Positions 12,201 through 23,527 of a DNA stretch of 64,000 nucleotides are shown here, piece after piece. The position numbers and the translations under genes were made by a program. Position 1 is the first letter of the stretch, and every line of letters starts with the position of its first letter. The notes below the pieces were generated by a model. That model ran no database searches and was not told where the DNA came from. It worked only from the letters and a program-made list of their open reading frames with translations. The DNA comes from Chenopodium formosanum (lineage: Eukaryota; Streptophyta; Magnoliopsida; Caryophyllales; Amaranthaceae), in contig CM044874.1 of NCBI GenBank assembly GCA_024500155.1, positions 72,897,795-72,961,794 of the forward strand. The letters are read 5' to 3'.

Positions 12201-14228
12201 ATGTTGGAAAGAGTAGTCTCATTAATAGTTTGAAGAGAAGCCATGTCGCTAATGTTGGTGCAACTCCTGGATTAACAAGGTCTCTGCAAGAAGTTCAGTT
12301 GGACAAGAATGTCAAGTTGATGGACTGTCCTGGAGTTGTTATGCTTAAATCTGGGCAGAGTGATGCAACTGTAGCCCTTAGAAATTGCAAACGAATTGAA
12401 AAGCTTGAAGATCCTATTGCACCAGGTTACTATTTCCTACCTTCAATCTTCACTTGGTGGTTGCTGTAATTGGTGCATTGTTCATGATCTAATGAGTAGG
12501 TTATTTGCTGATAGTCTAAAATTCTAGATTTTCTTACAGTCTCTTTTGTTGCCGGTTACAAATTGCAGTAGTAGAAATGAATTTAAGTGTAATTTAACTA
12601 GCAAAGTAAAATCCTATAGTCCATACTCCATAGTAACACAATCTCCCGAACTGATACTCTTTTTTATAATTGTCCGTTAACACATAACACCACTCCCCAA
12701 ATGGTAATGAATATTTGTAAGAAACATAAATAATATGGGTTAAAATAGCATTACCTTGGGAATGGACGTCAATTTTCTTACCAATTTATATAAAAGTCAA
12801 TCCCATTACCACATATTATCAACGCTTAACAAATGTGCCAATTTATGAAACCAATCAACAAGACTAATTCAGTCAATCTGGGATTCACAGAGAAGAATAG
12901 TCTAATTCTTGTTTTGATTGATCCACATCTTTTCCTCTAATTTGCTTTGTTGATGAAGTTACTAAGACATTGCAACATATCCTAGAAACTTTTGGAAAAA
13001 GATAATAAGAGAATAGGTTATGTTTGGGTGTTGAGTGCATACTTCATTAATTGCTTTAATATTGGATATTCAGTTGTTTTTTAACTCTTGTTTGTTTCTT
13101 AACTGAAGACAGCGCTCTTTGGTACAAGTGTTATTCCAAAAAAAAATTCCATTATATGTTAATTTTTTGTATCTTGAATTCTTTATTAATTGTGTGAACA
13201 ATCTACCTCTATGCAGTGAAGGAAATCCTAACTCTTTGCCCTGCCCAAGTGCTAGTCACATTATACAAGGTCCCTAGCTTCGATACAGTTGATGACTTTC
13301 TGTTCAAGGTGGCCACTGTCAGGGGAAGACTTAAGAAAGGTGGTATTGTAGATATTGATGCAGCTGCAAGGATTGTTTTGTATGATTGGAATGAAGGTAT
13401 GCTCAAGTTATAAAAGATCTTGTGTTCTCTGGCTCTCTCAGTACTCTGTGAAGACATGTAAGGAGCTGTTTTGTGAATATATTTGTCCATTTTCTTCTTT
13501 TCAGGTAAAATTCCTTATTATACAATGCCTCCAACAAGGAATCAAGGAGAAGTACCCGATTCCGAAACTAGGATTGTTACCGAACTTGGTAAGGAGTTCA
13601 ATATAGATGAGGTCTATGGAACTGAAACTTCTTTCATTGGAAGCTTGAAATCGGTTGATGATTTCCAAACTGTTGAGGTTCCACCAAATTGCCCATTGAA
13701 CTTTAATCAACAGATGATTGAGGTTAGCTCTTTTCCCATTCAATTTTTTCTATCCATCCATTTTATTTGTTTGTACTTTTTTTTCCCTAAGCTTGGGGAA
13801 AAAATGGTAGTTAGTTGGAAAATACATTGTATGTAACTACATCCCTCATTTTCACCAAACAGGAAGATCAACAGCCGTCAACACAAAACAAAGTAGCCAT
13901 TGATTTAAATGTAAATGGCGAGGATGAAGTCATGGAAGCTGAAGATGAGGAAACAGGAAAGACCAAGGTAAAAAGCTCAGCAAGCAAGCAAAACGAGAAG
14001 CTTTATGATGAAGAAGGAATGCTCAACACAAAAAAGAAGCGAGCAGAAAAGAAAAAACGAAAGAAGGTCAGCAAGCAAGTTGCATCAGAGGATGCTATGG
14101 ACGGTGATTACGATTTCACAGTGGATTTCAAGCAAGGAGGATCGTCCATGAAAGTTGATGAAGATGACGATGAGGATGAAATCAAAGCTGAGGTGCCAAT
14201 GGCTGGCATAGAGTTTGACGATGAGTGA
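9243..14228 (+). CDS. NSN1: Nucleostemin-like nucleolar GTPase (NSN1/GNL3)
   Basis: Nine exons: 9243-9261, 9390-9634, 10941-11043, 11159-11332, 11801-12015, 12161-12425, 13217-13396, 13505-13722, 13863-14228. All phases join, giving 594 residues, close to Arabidopsis NSN1. The N-terminus (1-90) is the Lys/Arg-rich GNL3 domain with the phrase EKDPGIPNDWPFKEQELK. The GTPase motifs are circularly permuted: DARDPLG (148-154), NKID (178-181), GLPNVGKSS (263-271), ATPGLT (286-291), DCPG (307-310). Intron 4 falls between Ile and Asp of NKID. The tail (about 490-594) is mixed charge with a KKKR-rich signal and acidic patches, ending EFDDE. The family acts in the nucleolus in 60S pre-ribosome maturation and in plant meristem and flower development. 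Telo-box motifs upstream fit this role. Confidence 0.96.
10795..10905. repeat. Imperfect tandem duplication in NSN1 intron 2
   Basis: Two adjacent copies of about 60 bp sharing AGTGAAAA, TGGGAGGTAT and ATGTAT blocks. No function is suggested. Confidence 0.6.
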
Positions 14229-15950
14229 TAATACGTCAATTGATCTCTTTGATTCATTGTCTCACCATAAATTTTTGGTAGTGTTTTACATTTTTTTCAG
14301 AGGAAATTGTTGTGGAAGAATGCAAAATATTCAAAGTTGATATGCATAGTGAAAGTTTGTTCCTTAAAAGTTTGCTTCATTGATATTACTTTCCGCATTC
14401 AGCAGTCAAACACCTTGCAGCCACCTTGCTTTTCAGAGTAGAATGAAAATCTTTTTGAAAAAGCTTTGAAGGGTCAGTGTTAACTGCGGAGTTAGTAAGG
14501 TGATTAGGTTGGACAGTTTTTGGCAGCAGAAAGACGAACGAAAAACTAGGCCTCTCTCCTAACCGTAGTGGCTAGGGAGGGGGTTCTAGCCATGACACGA
14601 CTAACACATTGACACTAGAAAAATCAAGACAAGAACACTAGTCGCTAAAGACATTTTTCTAACATGATAGACTTGATCCGTTGGGGTTGGAGTATTAATT
14701 TTCCTCGACTATCCTGCATGAAGAGTCTCTTTTCGGCTTGGTGAGTTTCTTGATCATTGTCTCCTACATGCATTGTAATTGCCTTTCTCTTCCTCATTCT
14801 AACTAACCATTTGTTTGTTCTCCCCTATACTTTAGATTTAAGGCCTGTTCTGATTTATTAAACTGATTAAAGTTTTGAAAATAAGCTGAAGAGAACAGAA
14901 TCTTAACATTTTGGATTTAGGTTAGATGGTACATCTTTTAATATGGCCCTGCGAACTTCTAAATCGGGGTTAAATTAAGAGTTTGTAATTCATGTAGGCA
15001 CAAAGTACATTAGTTTTTTAAGATGAAAGAGGAATGAGGACACCTTCAAGTGAAGAAAGCTGGCATATTATAATGATTTATGAATTCATAATAAATGGTA
15101 ATTTTTGGCTTAAACTTCAATTTAAAAGAATCATCTAATCTTACGCATTGGTACTGACAATTAGGCGTGACATGATTGATAGGCACACTAACATACTTTT
15201 TTAATTGTTTATTACAACTTGTAATTTTGTTTTCGCTCTAAATTCAAAGAATGTTGCTTTGAAAAATCTTAAAAAGATACTCTCATGCTTAAACTTGTAT
15301 TAACAGGAATCAGTTTTCTAAGCTAGCTTAGACTGCTGATGCCCCATAGGCTTATATACTACTCTAATACTCTCCAAATTACCATCGCTATTATAGACAT
15401 ATGCACCTCACACGTCGTTTATAGATGGACAAATGGTGCATGCTAATACAAGCAATCAACTATATAGAGTATAGACATCGTCTCACATTGACATACCGTA
15501 CTCATAGTAGTTTACCTTCACAAGCAATCATTAGCAAGGACATTAACTTATTAAGGACAAATGATGTTAAAAACGAATACGAGTAACAAGATATTCAAAA
15601 TTTAATACAAAGTATGAATAATAATTTTTTTAAAGAAGAACAGACATCTCAAATAACTAAAAAAATTATGTCGCTAAATTATTTTATGTACAAATATTAT
15701 TAGAAACGTATGAAGTATAATCTTATATACAACGGATATATTTTATACGACTACGTGTTCAAGTAAGCAAAAGTTCGAGATCGAGACGAGGGCATGTGGG
15801 GCGTGGGGTGTCAATGTGTCATGTCACCATAATAATTTGATTATTTGTTGGCAATCTTGGCAATAAAACAGAAACTTTTGAATTTCATACACTTGTGAAA
15901 AACCCCACGAAGCTTCTTATAGTAACAATTGCATGCCAAATTGCCAGCCG
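14229..15950. other. Intergenic DNA between NSN1 and IPK2
   Basis: It holds the NSN1 3' UTR, a short Tourist-like element (14841-14902), and AT-rich sequence without a supported gene. The IPK2 leader probably begins close to 15950. Confidence 0.6.
14841..14902. mobile_element. Short Tourist-like MITE (CTGAA family), degenerate
   Basis: It starts AGGCCTGTTCTG after TTA and ends GAGAACAGAATCT before TAA. The ends are imperfect inverted repeats. The family is shared with 21023, 53743, 55122, 56439 and 62664; the CTGAA array is reduced here to a single CTGAA. Confidence 0.55.
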
Positions 15951-17673
15951 AACAATAAGTTCCTAACCTTTGAAGAAATTGAACAAATACAAGGTTTTTC
16001 ATTCTCTCTCCTCTGTAATCTTTCTAAGATTTTCTGGGTTTCTTATTATTTTAAATAGTTTTGCTTAACTGGGTATTATTGCTATTGTGTTTGTGAATTG
16101 GAAGGTGTGTTTGTTAATTGGAGATATATTTGTTCATACATTTTGAATGTTTGTGTTTTTGCATCCAAATTGTTTGATGAATGTCTAGAATAAGATTGAA
16201 TTTCATTGTTAGATGAGTATATTTAGTGCATGAATTGTTAAAGTTGAAGGGTTGATGAATTTATTGATGCTTGTTAATTGTTGGGAATTGATAACATGAA
16301 GTCATGAAGCTATGTTTTAACTCTACATTTCTATAATAAGTGCTAATCTTGCTCCATTTTTGGGTGAAATTCAAGTATTTTGATGATGATAGAGTACTCC
16401 TATAATGCTAATTAAGGAGATGTGATTGAAGTTTATGGATATCTTTTGAATTGATTATGTTGTTGGATTCAAGATTTGTTAAGTAAGAATCCTTGTTAGA
16501 AACCATTTATATCGAAACTCGAAGAAATATGGTTGTGCAACTAATCTAGCTTAGTTACAGGGTCTTGTAATTTGGAAAAGAAGGGTTTGGTTTGAAGTGG
16601 TCTTAAATGCATATTCTATAATGTAAAGTGAATTATGTCTTTATCAAAAGACTGATGTTTGCTTTGAAATGATGTGGGGAATGCTCTTCTTGGAAGAACT
16701 TGTACAATCTTGGTAGAAATTAGTTAAGCAGATTAAGATATTGTTAGAGATGATATAAGATATCGGAAAATAGATATATTTTCTGATATCTTATATCATC
16801 TCTAACAGATATGTAGTACTTACAAACAACCTTAGTTCTATTAAGTCTAATCATCATTAATTTGTAAGGAAAGGGTCATGGCAACTTAAGGTAGAATTGC
16901 GATGTGTTACTATTAGAATACAAGCAAGAGCGCAAGAAGGCGCTCTTTAACTTTGTAAGAGGGTTGAATCAACTACCCTTTTTGGTTTATAACTATATAT
17001 GTAGGCTAACTTATGTAATGTTATGGATGGAATTTTTGAGAAATGGGGAAATGTTTGTTATTGGGTGCCAAGTCATTGGCGTATTCGCAATTAGCTACAA
17101 TGGCCTGGGCTACTCTACTGCAGTAGTTTCACTTGAGGCTCATGCTCTTCATGTATATATGTATAAAATTTTGTATCTTGTAACACTTCGTAATACTAAT
17201 GAAATCGAATGTGGTAGTTAAAGTGTGCTTCGTGTGAGGCAAAATGAGTGCTTATATATCATATATCATATATTGGAGAATGATGATTATGCTTCCTTAT
17301 ATTTGTAAGTAGTTGGAGAATGCATTTGTATGAAAGCTAAGGTAATCTTCCATGGAATCCCTATCTTTCTGTAGTTGTAAGATTTTTTCTGCTATGCTAG
17401 ACCGATATCCCACCTGCTCTTCCAAAGATTTTTAAACACCATCATACATTGACTAAATGCAGAATTATATTATCTTTGATATTTCTTGATAGAGGTTTCT
17501 TCTTTATCCTCAATTCCTCAGGATGCAAGTTCTCGCTATTTTCTTATTCTTTTGGCCCTTTCTTCCTGATTTCCCTCCTTGACTCTGGTCTGTTTCTGAT
17601 AATGTAGATATCAATCGTGTAGTTGATTTGAGCACCAAATTTTCAACACCTAAACACTTAAGAGATAAACATC
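15951..17673 (+). promoter_or_regulatory. Probable IPK2 leader with a 5' UTR intron
   Basis: A possible leader exon ends at about 15993 (ACAAG then GTTTTTC). A pyrimidine-rich stretch with an AG acceptor near 17608 precedes a short leader and the ATG at 17674. The intervening 1.6 kb has no convincing coding frame: a 105-residue frame at 16904-17221 lacks recognisable domains. Leader introns are common in such single-coding-exon genes; RNA data would be needed. Confidence 0.4.
16743..16806. repeat. Near-perfect 30-bp inverted repeat (hairpin)
   Basis: The arms 16743-16772 and 16777-16806 match at 29 of 30 positions around a 4-base loop. Ends are GTTAGAGATGATATAAGATA and its complement. It lies in the likely 5' UTR intron of IPK2. 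A related but degraded hairpin sits at 41565-41614. Confidence 0.85.
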
Positions 17674-18552
17674 ATGTTCAAATTCCCAGAGCATCAGGTT
17701 GCAGGCCACCTGGCCCTTGGGGGAAAATTAGGCCCGCAGATAGATGGATCAGGGCGCTTTTGCAAGCCTCTCCAGGAGGATGAACGAGGCTCTAGAGAGG
17801 TTGCTTTCTATGAAGCACTCTATTCTACCTCAAAAGTCAAGAAGCAAATTCTTCGCTTCTTCCCTGTATTTTACGGTACACATATTATTGAGGCGTCTGA
17901 TGGATCAGGACTGCATCCTCACCTTGTTTTGCAAGATGTTGTCTCGGATTACATAAAACCGTGCATCATGGACATCAAAATCGGATCCAGAACATGGTAT
18001 CCTCAAGCATCAGAGGATTATGTTGCGAAGTGCCTCCGTAAAGATAGAGGAACCACCAGCCTTTCTTTGGGTTTCAGGATATCTGGCCTGCAGATATACC
18101 AAGGTAAAAAATCTGGTTATTGGAAGCCTGACAGGAAGCAAATTCAGAAGTTTACAGCAGATGATGTCAGATCAGTTTTGAGGAAGTTTGTGTCTTCAAA
18201 TCAATTAGGTGATTCAGATCACAAACCTGATTCTGCACCAGCATGTTATATGTATGGTGGTTTCTCTGGAATTTATCAACAATTGCTGGAACTAAAATCA
18301 TGGTTTGAGGAACAAACAGATTTTCACTTTAACTCTTGCTCGATCCTCTTAATTTACGATGGTGAATCAGAAAAGAACGGTGGAAATCCTCAGTCTACGA
18401 TTAAGCTTATTGATTTTGCACATGTGTTTGACGGCAACAATGTTATTGACCATAACTTCTTGGGTGGTCTTTCCTCATTAATCAAATTCATCTCAGATGC
18501 ATCTGCCACACAGCTCAGCAAACCCAAATGGTTGGATGCTCCGGCTGCTTAA
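17674..18552 (+). CDS. IPK2: Inositol polyphosphate multikinase (IPK2-type)
   Basis: A single coding exon gives 292 residues, close to the 286-300 of Arabidopsis IPK2 proteins. It opens MFKFPEHQVAGHLALGGKLG, the conserved plant N-terminus. The inositol-phosphate kinase signature PxxxDxKxG is at 96-104 (PCIMDIKIG), followed by SRTWYP. FRISGLQIY follows near residue 134, and IDFAH (246-250) near the C-terminus carries the metal-binding Asp. The family phosphorylates Ins(1,4,5)P3 and InsP4 at the 6-, 3- and 5-positions, feeding phytate and pyrophosphate-inositol synthesis, in nucleus and cytosol. A broken copy of part of this exon lies at about 27252-27362. The assignment to the alpha or beta paralogue is not decided. 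Confidence 0.96.
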   Translation: MFKFPEHQVAGHLALGGKLGPQIDGSGRFCKPLQEDERGSREVAFYEALYSTSKVKKQILRFFPVFYGTHIIEASDGSGLHPHLVLQDVVSDYIKPCIMDIKIGSRTWYPQASEDYVAKCLRKDRGTTSLSLGFRISGLQIYQGKKSGYWKPDRKQIQKFTADDVRSVLRKFVSSNQLGDSDHKPDSAPACYMYGGFSGIYQQLLELKSWFEEQTDFHFNSCSILLIYDGESEKNGGNPQSTIKLIDFAHVFDGNNVIDHNFLGGLSSLIKFISDASATQLSKPKWLDAPAA

Positions 18553-19043
18553 TGTTGTACAACTTTCTCATGCTTTTTCGACTGTCAAAACTGTGGTTCC
18601 GATTTCTAGTTCTGAACTATCAGTTTGATGCAATAGTTGCTACTTTTTTTAAAGTTTCAGCTTTGGCATGCTATGGAGGAAATGCTGTTCCTGGTAATTT
18701 GCACCTTGTTTAATCAACTAGCTGATCATGAAGCCTCGCTCGCATTGGCTACTAATCCTTTTATTTGATCAGAATAGAGTGTGTGAAGGTGTGAAGTATG
18801 TGATTCTCTTGGAAAAACAAGTGGGTTTTAAGGATGTCAGTAGTTGATCAAAGCAGGTTATTGATAGAGTTAGCAAAATCAAAACATAATTGAAGTATAA
18901 TTTAGCATTTTGTTTGACAACATAATTTTTTTTACATGAAATTTGGTATTACTAAAATTTGTAGCGTACAATTTTGTTTAATTAATTTGTTTTTCAAGTC
19001 GTTTAAGTCAAGTTTTGACACCTCTAAACACCAACGTGTTGAT

Positions 19044-19285
19044 AAAAATAGATGGTCCAACTAGAAGATTTGTGTGCAAGTTGTCGTAGATATTCCTTAT
19101 GGGCGGGGTAAACCCATTGCTTGGAATCCGGGCCTGACGCGGATCCTATAGCACGGTCCGTTGCTCTTACAAGCCAACCAATTTCCCACCCTAATCTACT
19201 CAATTGCACTTTATCAAGTCTTTAATTTTGTTCCATCAATTTAATGCTCCCACTCGAGTCACAAGCTTGCGTTACTAAGCTCAGC
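19044..19285 (-). ncRNA. 7SL (SRP) RNA-like gene, short variant, copy A
   Basis: On the minus strand it starts GCTGAGCTTAGTAACGC, then GCTTGTGACTCGAGTGGG (Alu-domain 5' end of plant 7SL RNA, with the UGUNA loop). It keeps GGCTTGTAAGAGCAACGG (helix-8-like AGCA core) and ends TTGGACCATC before a T5 run. Length is about 242 nt, against about 310 for the full copies. Upstream are a TATA-like TTAATATACC about 25 bp before the start and a weak USE (GTTCCCATATC). It may be a divergent or inactive copy. Confidence 0.7.
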
Positions 19286-19484
19286 AATTAGTATTAGTCT
19301 TTTAATGGTATATTAATTAGTACAAAATGGTGTGATTTAATGATATGGGAACCCTTTATTTTGGAAATTCATGAAGAAATTTATCATTATTGAATTTTGT
19401 TTCATTATTGGAACTCTTAAGATTGTATCCTATAAAGCTCATGTGTTTTTTTTTTTTTTTTTTTGGTTGTTTGTTTGTTTCCCC

Positions 19485-19730
19485 GTTTGGTACCGTTGTG
19501 GTTTTCTGTTTTTTGGGTTTTTTTTTTTTTCCAAAATTATATGATACATGTCATATAATGAATAATTAATATTATGATAATTTTGAAAACAAACAACAGA
19601 TGAAAAGTGAAAACATCTTATTCTTTTTTTTTTTTTTTTTTTGGAAGCAAAAAAACATCTTATTCCTGTTTCATGTTTTTAGTTTTTGATTAAAAAGAAA
19701 AACAAAAAAAAAACAATGTCAAACAAGCAC
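19485..19730. mobile_element. Degenerate Tourist-like element with an A-rich micro-insertion
   Basis: It resembles the element at 33059-33278: the left side has CGTTTGGTACCG and TGTGGTTTTCTGTTTTTT, and the right side ends ACAATGTCAAACAAGCAC. Inside, a 12-14-bp direct repeat (AACATCTTATTC, about 19610-19623 and 19650-19664) flanks a T20 tract plus GGAAGC. Confidence 0.55.
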
Positions 19731-20324
19731 AAATATTTATTTACAGTTTTTTGTTCTGAAATCAATAGCTAGTGGCGTAATAGAATTCATTTTTCTTTCT
19801 CAAAAGGTATGCAAGGGACGAAAAATAATGTGTATTATTCAGAATATTCACAATGTTTGATTCATCAACTACCTTGATATTAATCTTTATAATATTCTAG
19901 TTCTAATAAATTGTTATGACCTTATTTTGATAGTAAAATTTATGAAAAATTGATGTAATCATAATGTTGGAATATATATATTTTTAATTATTTTTATCAA
20001 TGAATTTTTTGAGTAACAGCTAATGTTAAGACCTTAAAAGGAAGAAACAACACTCATAATCTCATACTACGACACCGTACTATGTGTCTATCACTATCGT
20101 ATTTGTAAACATGATTACAGAACTCAAAACTTTTTCAACTAGTCTTTAAAAAGGATCAAATTGATTGTATTAGAGTTATCAAAACTATAATACATTAGTA
20201 ATTTGGTGATGTTATGAAATAAATTCAAAAGAAACCCTACCTAGGGATTCTTGAGGAGAGCCTGTTCTATATGAGCAAAAATTAATGAGTCACCCGAGTA
20301 TATATAACAAATTTTAATTGTCGA

Positions 20325-20578
20325 GAAAAATAGAAAGTCCAATTAAGAAGATAATTGTGGAAATTGGAGTTTTCATTTTAGGAGGATACCCGTTGTTACT
20401 TGGAAACCTTACCCAACTCTTGGGAAGGAAACCATAGCAAACTTGGGCCTGCTGCTCTCGCAAAGCCAACAGTTGAAACCACCCCTTTCTACCCAACTAC
20501 ACCACTTTCTCAATTCTTTATTGTTCCATCTACTTATTGCTCCCACTCGGGTCACAAGCCCACGTTACTGAGCTCAAC
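20325..20578 (-). ncRNA. 7SL (SRP) RNA-like gene, short variant, copy B
   Basis: The minus strand starts GTTGAGCTCAGTAACGTGGG, continues with CTTGTGACCCGAGTGGG, keeps TTGGCTTTGCGAGAGCAGCA and ends near TTGGACTTTC before T5. It is about 254 nt. Its upstream DNA (TTAATAATACC and GTTCCCATATC) is almost the same as that of copy A, so A and B are a recent duplicate pair. Confidence 0.65.
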
Positions 20579-20724
20579 AATTATAATTACCCTTTTCGTG
20601 GTATTATTAATTGGTACAAATTCGTGTAATTTAATGATATGGGAACCCTTTATTTTGAAGATTATATGCAATAGAGTTTTCTTCTACTCATCAAAAAATT
20701 ACGATTATTTACATTAAAATCATC

Positions 20725-21270
20725 TCATTCCGATCCAAGTAGTGCTGCTATGTGGCGAACCAACCATAATTATGAATAACGTGGGCTATTCATAATTTCC
20801 ATAGCCGTAAGGACAAGATCAATCAGTATAGTATATCTTCCTTTGTATTTTATTACTTGTTTCATAACTTCATGCACGGAGCATTCTCCAAAAAAATGCT
20901 ACTATGTGGCGAACCATGCTATTCAAAATTTACATAGCCTTAAGGACCATATCAATCAGTATTGTATAACTTCCTCTGTATGTTATTACTTGTTTGAGTT
21001 GTTTCATAATTTCATGCACGGAGGGCCTGTTCTGTTACGTTGAAATTCAGTTCAGTTCAGCTCAATTCAGTTCAGTTCAGCTCCTAATTTCCTTCTCTTA
21101 TAAAATATTCAGTTCAGTTCAGCTCAGTTCAGTTCAATTCATTTCAGTTCAGTTCAGTTCAGCTGAGTTCAGTCAATGAAAACAGGCCCGGAATAATCTC
21201 TAAAAATGCTACTATGTGGCGAACCATGCTATTCAAAAATTTAACAGTCTTATTACTCGTTTCATAACTT
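20725..21270. repeat. Three tandem units of about 150 bp, interrupted by a MITE
   Basis: Three units each carry GCTACTATGTGGCGAACCA (or a close variant) followed by ATTACTTGTTTCATAACTTC-like sequence. The third follows the CTGAA-family element at 21023-21189, so the first junction serves as an empty site for that insertion. Confidence 0.8.
21023..21189. mobile_element. CTGAA-family MITE inserted in a tandem array
   Basis: Inverted ends GGGCCTGTTCTG and GAAAACAGGCCC enclose a long run of TTCAG pentamers (CTGAA on the other strand). No clear TTA duplication is present here, unlike the copies at 55122 and 56439. Comparison with the uninterrupted unit border near 20880 shows the insertion point. 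Confidence 0.75.
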
Positions 21271-21374
21271 CATTTGCAAAGTTTTAGGAGGAATAATAGT
21301 GAAAAGTAATAAAAAAATTTAGTAAAATTTTATTAATAGGTGTAAAATTTTGTTGTAGTGAATAAAAGGAAATT

Positions 21375-21682
21375 AAAAAATGATGGTCCAATTGGAATAT
21401 CAGCCAAGTGGGTACTAATGGGCCAAGGAGGCGCAAGCCCGTAATCCTTCCACTGACGAGAGCGGGAGGTTTTCGTTGCTCTGTGAAACCAGCCTCACGC
21501 GGTCCCCTCCACTTTAGGGCCCATGAAGATTGGGCTTTCGCCCAACCCACATGGGCCAACTCTTAACTTGGATAGGGCGAGCCAGCATACTGCCAACCTT
21601 GACCCGACCCAATTAGCCGAAATCCTGTTCCATCACCTTAGTGCTCCCACTTGGGTTACAAGTCCACGTTACCGAACTCAGC
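21375..21682 (-). ncRNA. 7SL (SRP) RNA gene, full-length copy C
   Basis: The minus-strand transcript is about 308 nt. It starts GCTGAGTTCGGTAACGTGG, then CTTGTAACCCAAGTGGG and GCACTAAGGTGATGG, the Alu domain. The S-domain part reads GGCTGGTTTCACAGAGCAAC, then TCGTCAGTGGAAGGATTACG and GCGCCTCC. It ends CCAATTGGACCATC followed by T6, a Pol III terminator. Upstream is AGTCCCACATTG (21738-21749), one base from the plant snRNA/7SL upstream sequence element, and an AT-rich TATA-like stretch at 21703-21720. The RNA is the scaffold of the signal recognition particle. Confidence 0.85.
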
Positions 21683-22187
21683 GGCATGTTAGTCCCATCT
21701 TTGGATATTTAAAATATGAAAATAGTTTGTGAACTTTCAATGTGGGACTTTAAATTGGCTTATGTTAAATTTCTTTCACTAACGTCTTATTTAAAATCGA
21801 TTGTTCACATACAAACAATAATGTGAATCAATGTTGGAATTGCGTATTGACAAATAAAAGGTTAAATTCATATGTTGCAACTAATGAATGAGCTTAGTTT
21901 AATCTCTTCAATTCGTTAGAAAATTCTTTTGAGAGGATATGAATATCTACTTATCTGATTTTAAGATACAATTTAACCATAAATGTATTTAAATCTGTAT
22001 ATTTCATATAAATCTTCTATTTCATATGTCGCAAACATCATCACAATTTAAAAAAATTTAAAGCTGACTAGCCCACGTAACTTGCTAATATGTTTTAGGG
22101 ATATAATCTATTGTTGCAATGGATGCCTCATCAAGTCATCATGCAACGTTGCTCTAAAATTTCCCACAATTATTAATCATAACATTT

Positions 22188-22406
22188 AAAAAAAATAATG
22201 GTCCAATAACATATTTACAGGTCATTTTTCTGTTGGGTACCTTACAATTATATTAATCCCACTGCAATAATGCATTGAGCAGTGGATACGCTGCTCTGCT
22301 TAAGCCAACAACCTAGAGTAAGTACCCCAACAAGATCAATGCTTGCAATTGTTCCATAACCTTAATGCTCCCACTTGGGTTACAAGCTCTCGTTACTGAG
22401 CTCAGC
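22188..22406 (-). ncRNA. 7SL (SRP) RNA-like gene, short variant, copy D
   Basis: It starts GCTGAGCTCAGTAACGAGAG, CTTGTAACCCAAGTGGGAGC, keeps TTGGCTTAAGCAGAGCAGC, and ends TATTGGACCATT before a T run. Length is about 219 nt. The Alu end is well preserved, but the S-domain is shortened. The USE is degenerate (TTTCCCATAATT); TTAATATACG gives a possible TATA. Activity is doubtful. Confidence 0.68.
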
Positions 22407-22876
22407 AAACCTTTGAACTCGGTATGCGTATATTAATTACGTAATTAATGTTGTAATTAATAATTATGGGAAATTTAAAATTATGTCGTTCCAAAAAATT
22501 GTTTATGTGTCACGTGAACTCCTTACACAGTTACACTAACATCACAACACATCACCAATCAAGAATTTTTATTTTGTCATCATTATTAACATCGAACCTT
22601 ATTGAATGCAAATCTTACTTATGACCATCTTAGCTAAAAATAATTCATGCACTATTAAACCACACAAATATATAGAAGTATATATACATAATAGAATGTT
22701 GAATATAAGCAAAGAAATATGTAAAATAATATATTGCTTTCATCGTAATATAATTACTCATACAATAAAAAAATAAAAAATAATCAATCTATCTATCTTC
22801 TATATATTATACTAAAAGACAAGCGACTCAATGTGAGGATGACAAATGTCACTCTCTCATTGACTTATTTTATGTA

Positions 22877-23527
22877 GGGTTGTGCACGGTGCGGTTTGGA
22901 TCTCAAACCGCACAAAATCGCAAAATTGCGGTTTGTGATTTTTTCAAACCGCACCAAACCGCAATTCTATACAAACCGCACCAACCGCACCGCAAAATAC
23001 GGTTTGGTGCGGTGCGGTTTGCGGTTTTTCCATAATTTTTTTACCTCACAAATAATGATTATTTGCTAATCTTTTGTTATGAAATTTTTACTTGGAAGCT
23101 GTACAACTATGCAAATAATTCAATAAAGAAGTGTTGCTTTACTTCAATGTTAATAGTGACCCAGTAACATGCCAAGGCAAACATGGAGCAAAATCATTAA
23201 GTAAACCACAACCACTCCATTACAACTCCAAAGCATAAAAAACGGAGAGTGATAAGAAAAGAAAACTTTGGTTTTCTTAATAATGACCCACACAATTCAG
23301 TACATATAAATACAATATAAGAGTCTTCTTTCCATATAAGAGTCTTTGCATTAAATTGCGGTTTGCGGTGCGGTTTGGTTTGAAATTTTTTTGAAACCGC
23401 ACCAAACCGCAAAACCGCGGTTTGGTCAAATTTGAAAACCGCACCGTAATTTTCAAACCGCACCAAACCGCAAAATTGCGGTTTGGTTTGCGGTTTGGTG
23501 CGGTCTAGACCGTACTCCGCACAACCC
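22877..23527. mobile_element. hAT-like foldback element rich in GCGGTTTGG words
   Basis: Inverted ends GGGTTGTGCACGGTGCGG and CGTACTCCGCACAACCC. Both ends (22877-23032 and 23355-23527) are built from alternating GCGGTTTGGT and ACCGCACCAAACCGC words, so the two sides can fold on each other. The interior is unrelated AT-rich sequence. It interrupts the Helitron 5' segment: the uninterrupted version is present from 23615, where TTATGTATAAAATAAATC is continuous. Confidence 0.8.

Noticed and set aside
16904..17221. 105-codon open frame upstream of IPK2
   Set aside because: No recognisable domain, no good start context, and it lies inside the probable leader intron; low-complexity hydrophobic translation.
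21284..21559. 91-codon minus-strand frame
   Set aside because: Mostly 7SL copy C sequence read as protein.
23197..23466. 89-codon minus-strand frame
   Set aside because: Lies in the foldback element; the translation reflects the GCGGTTTGG repeats.
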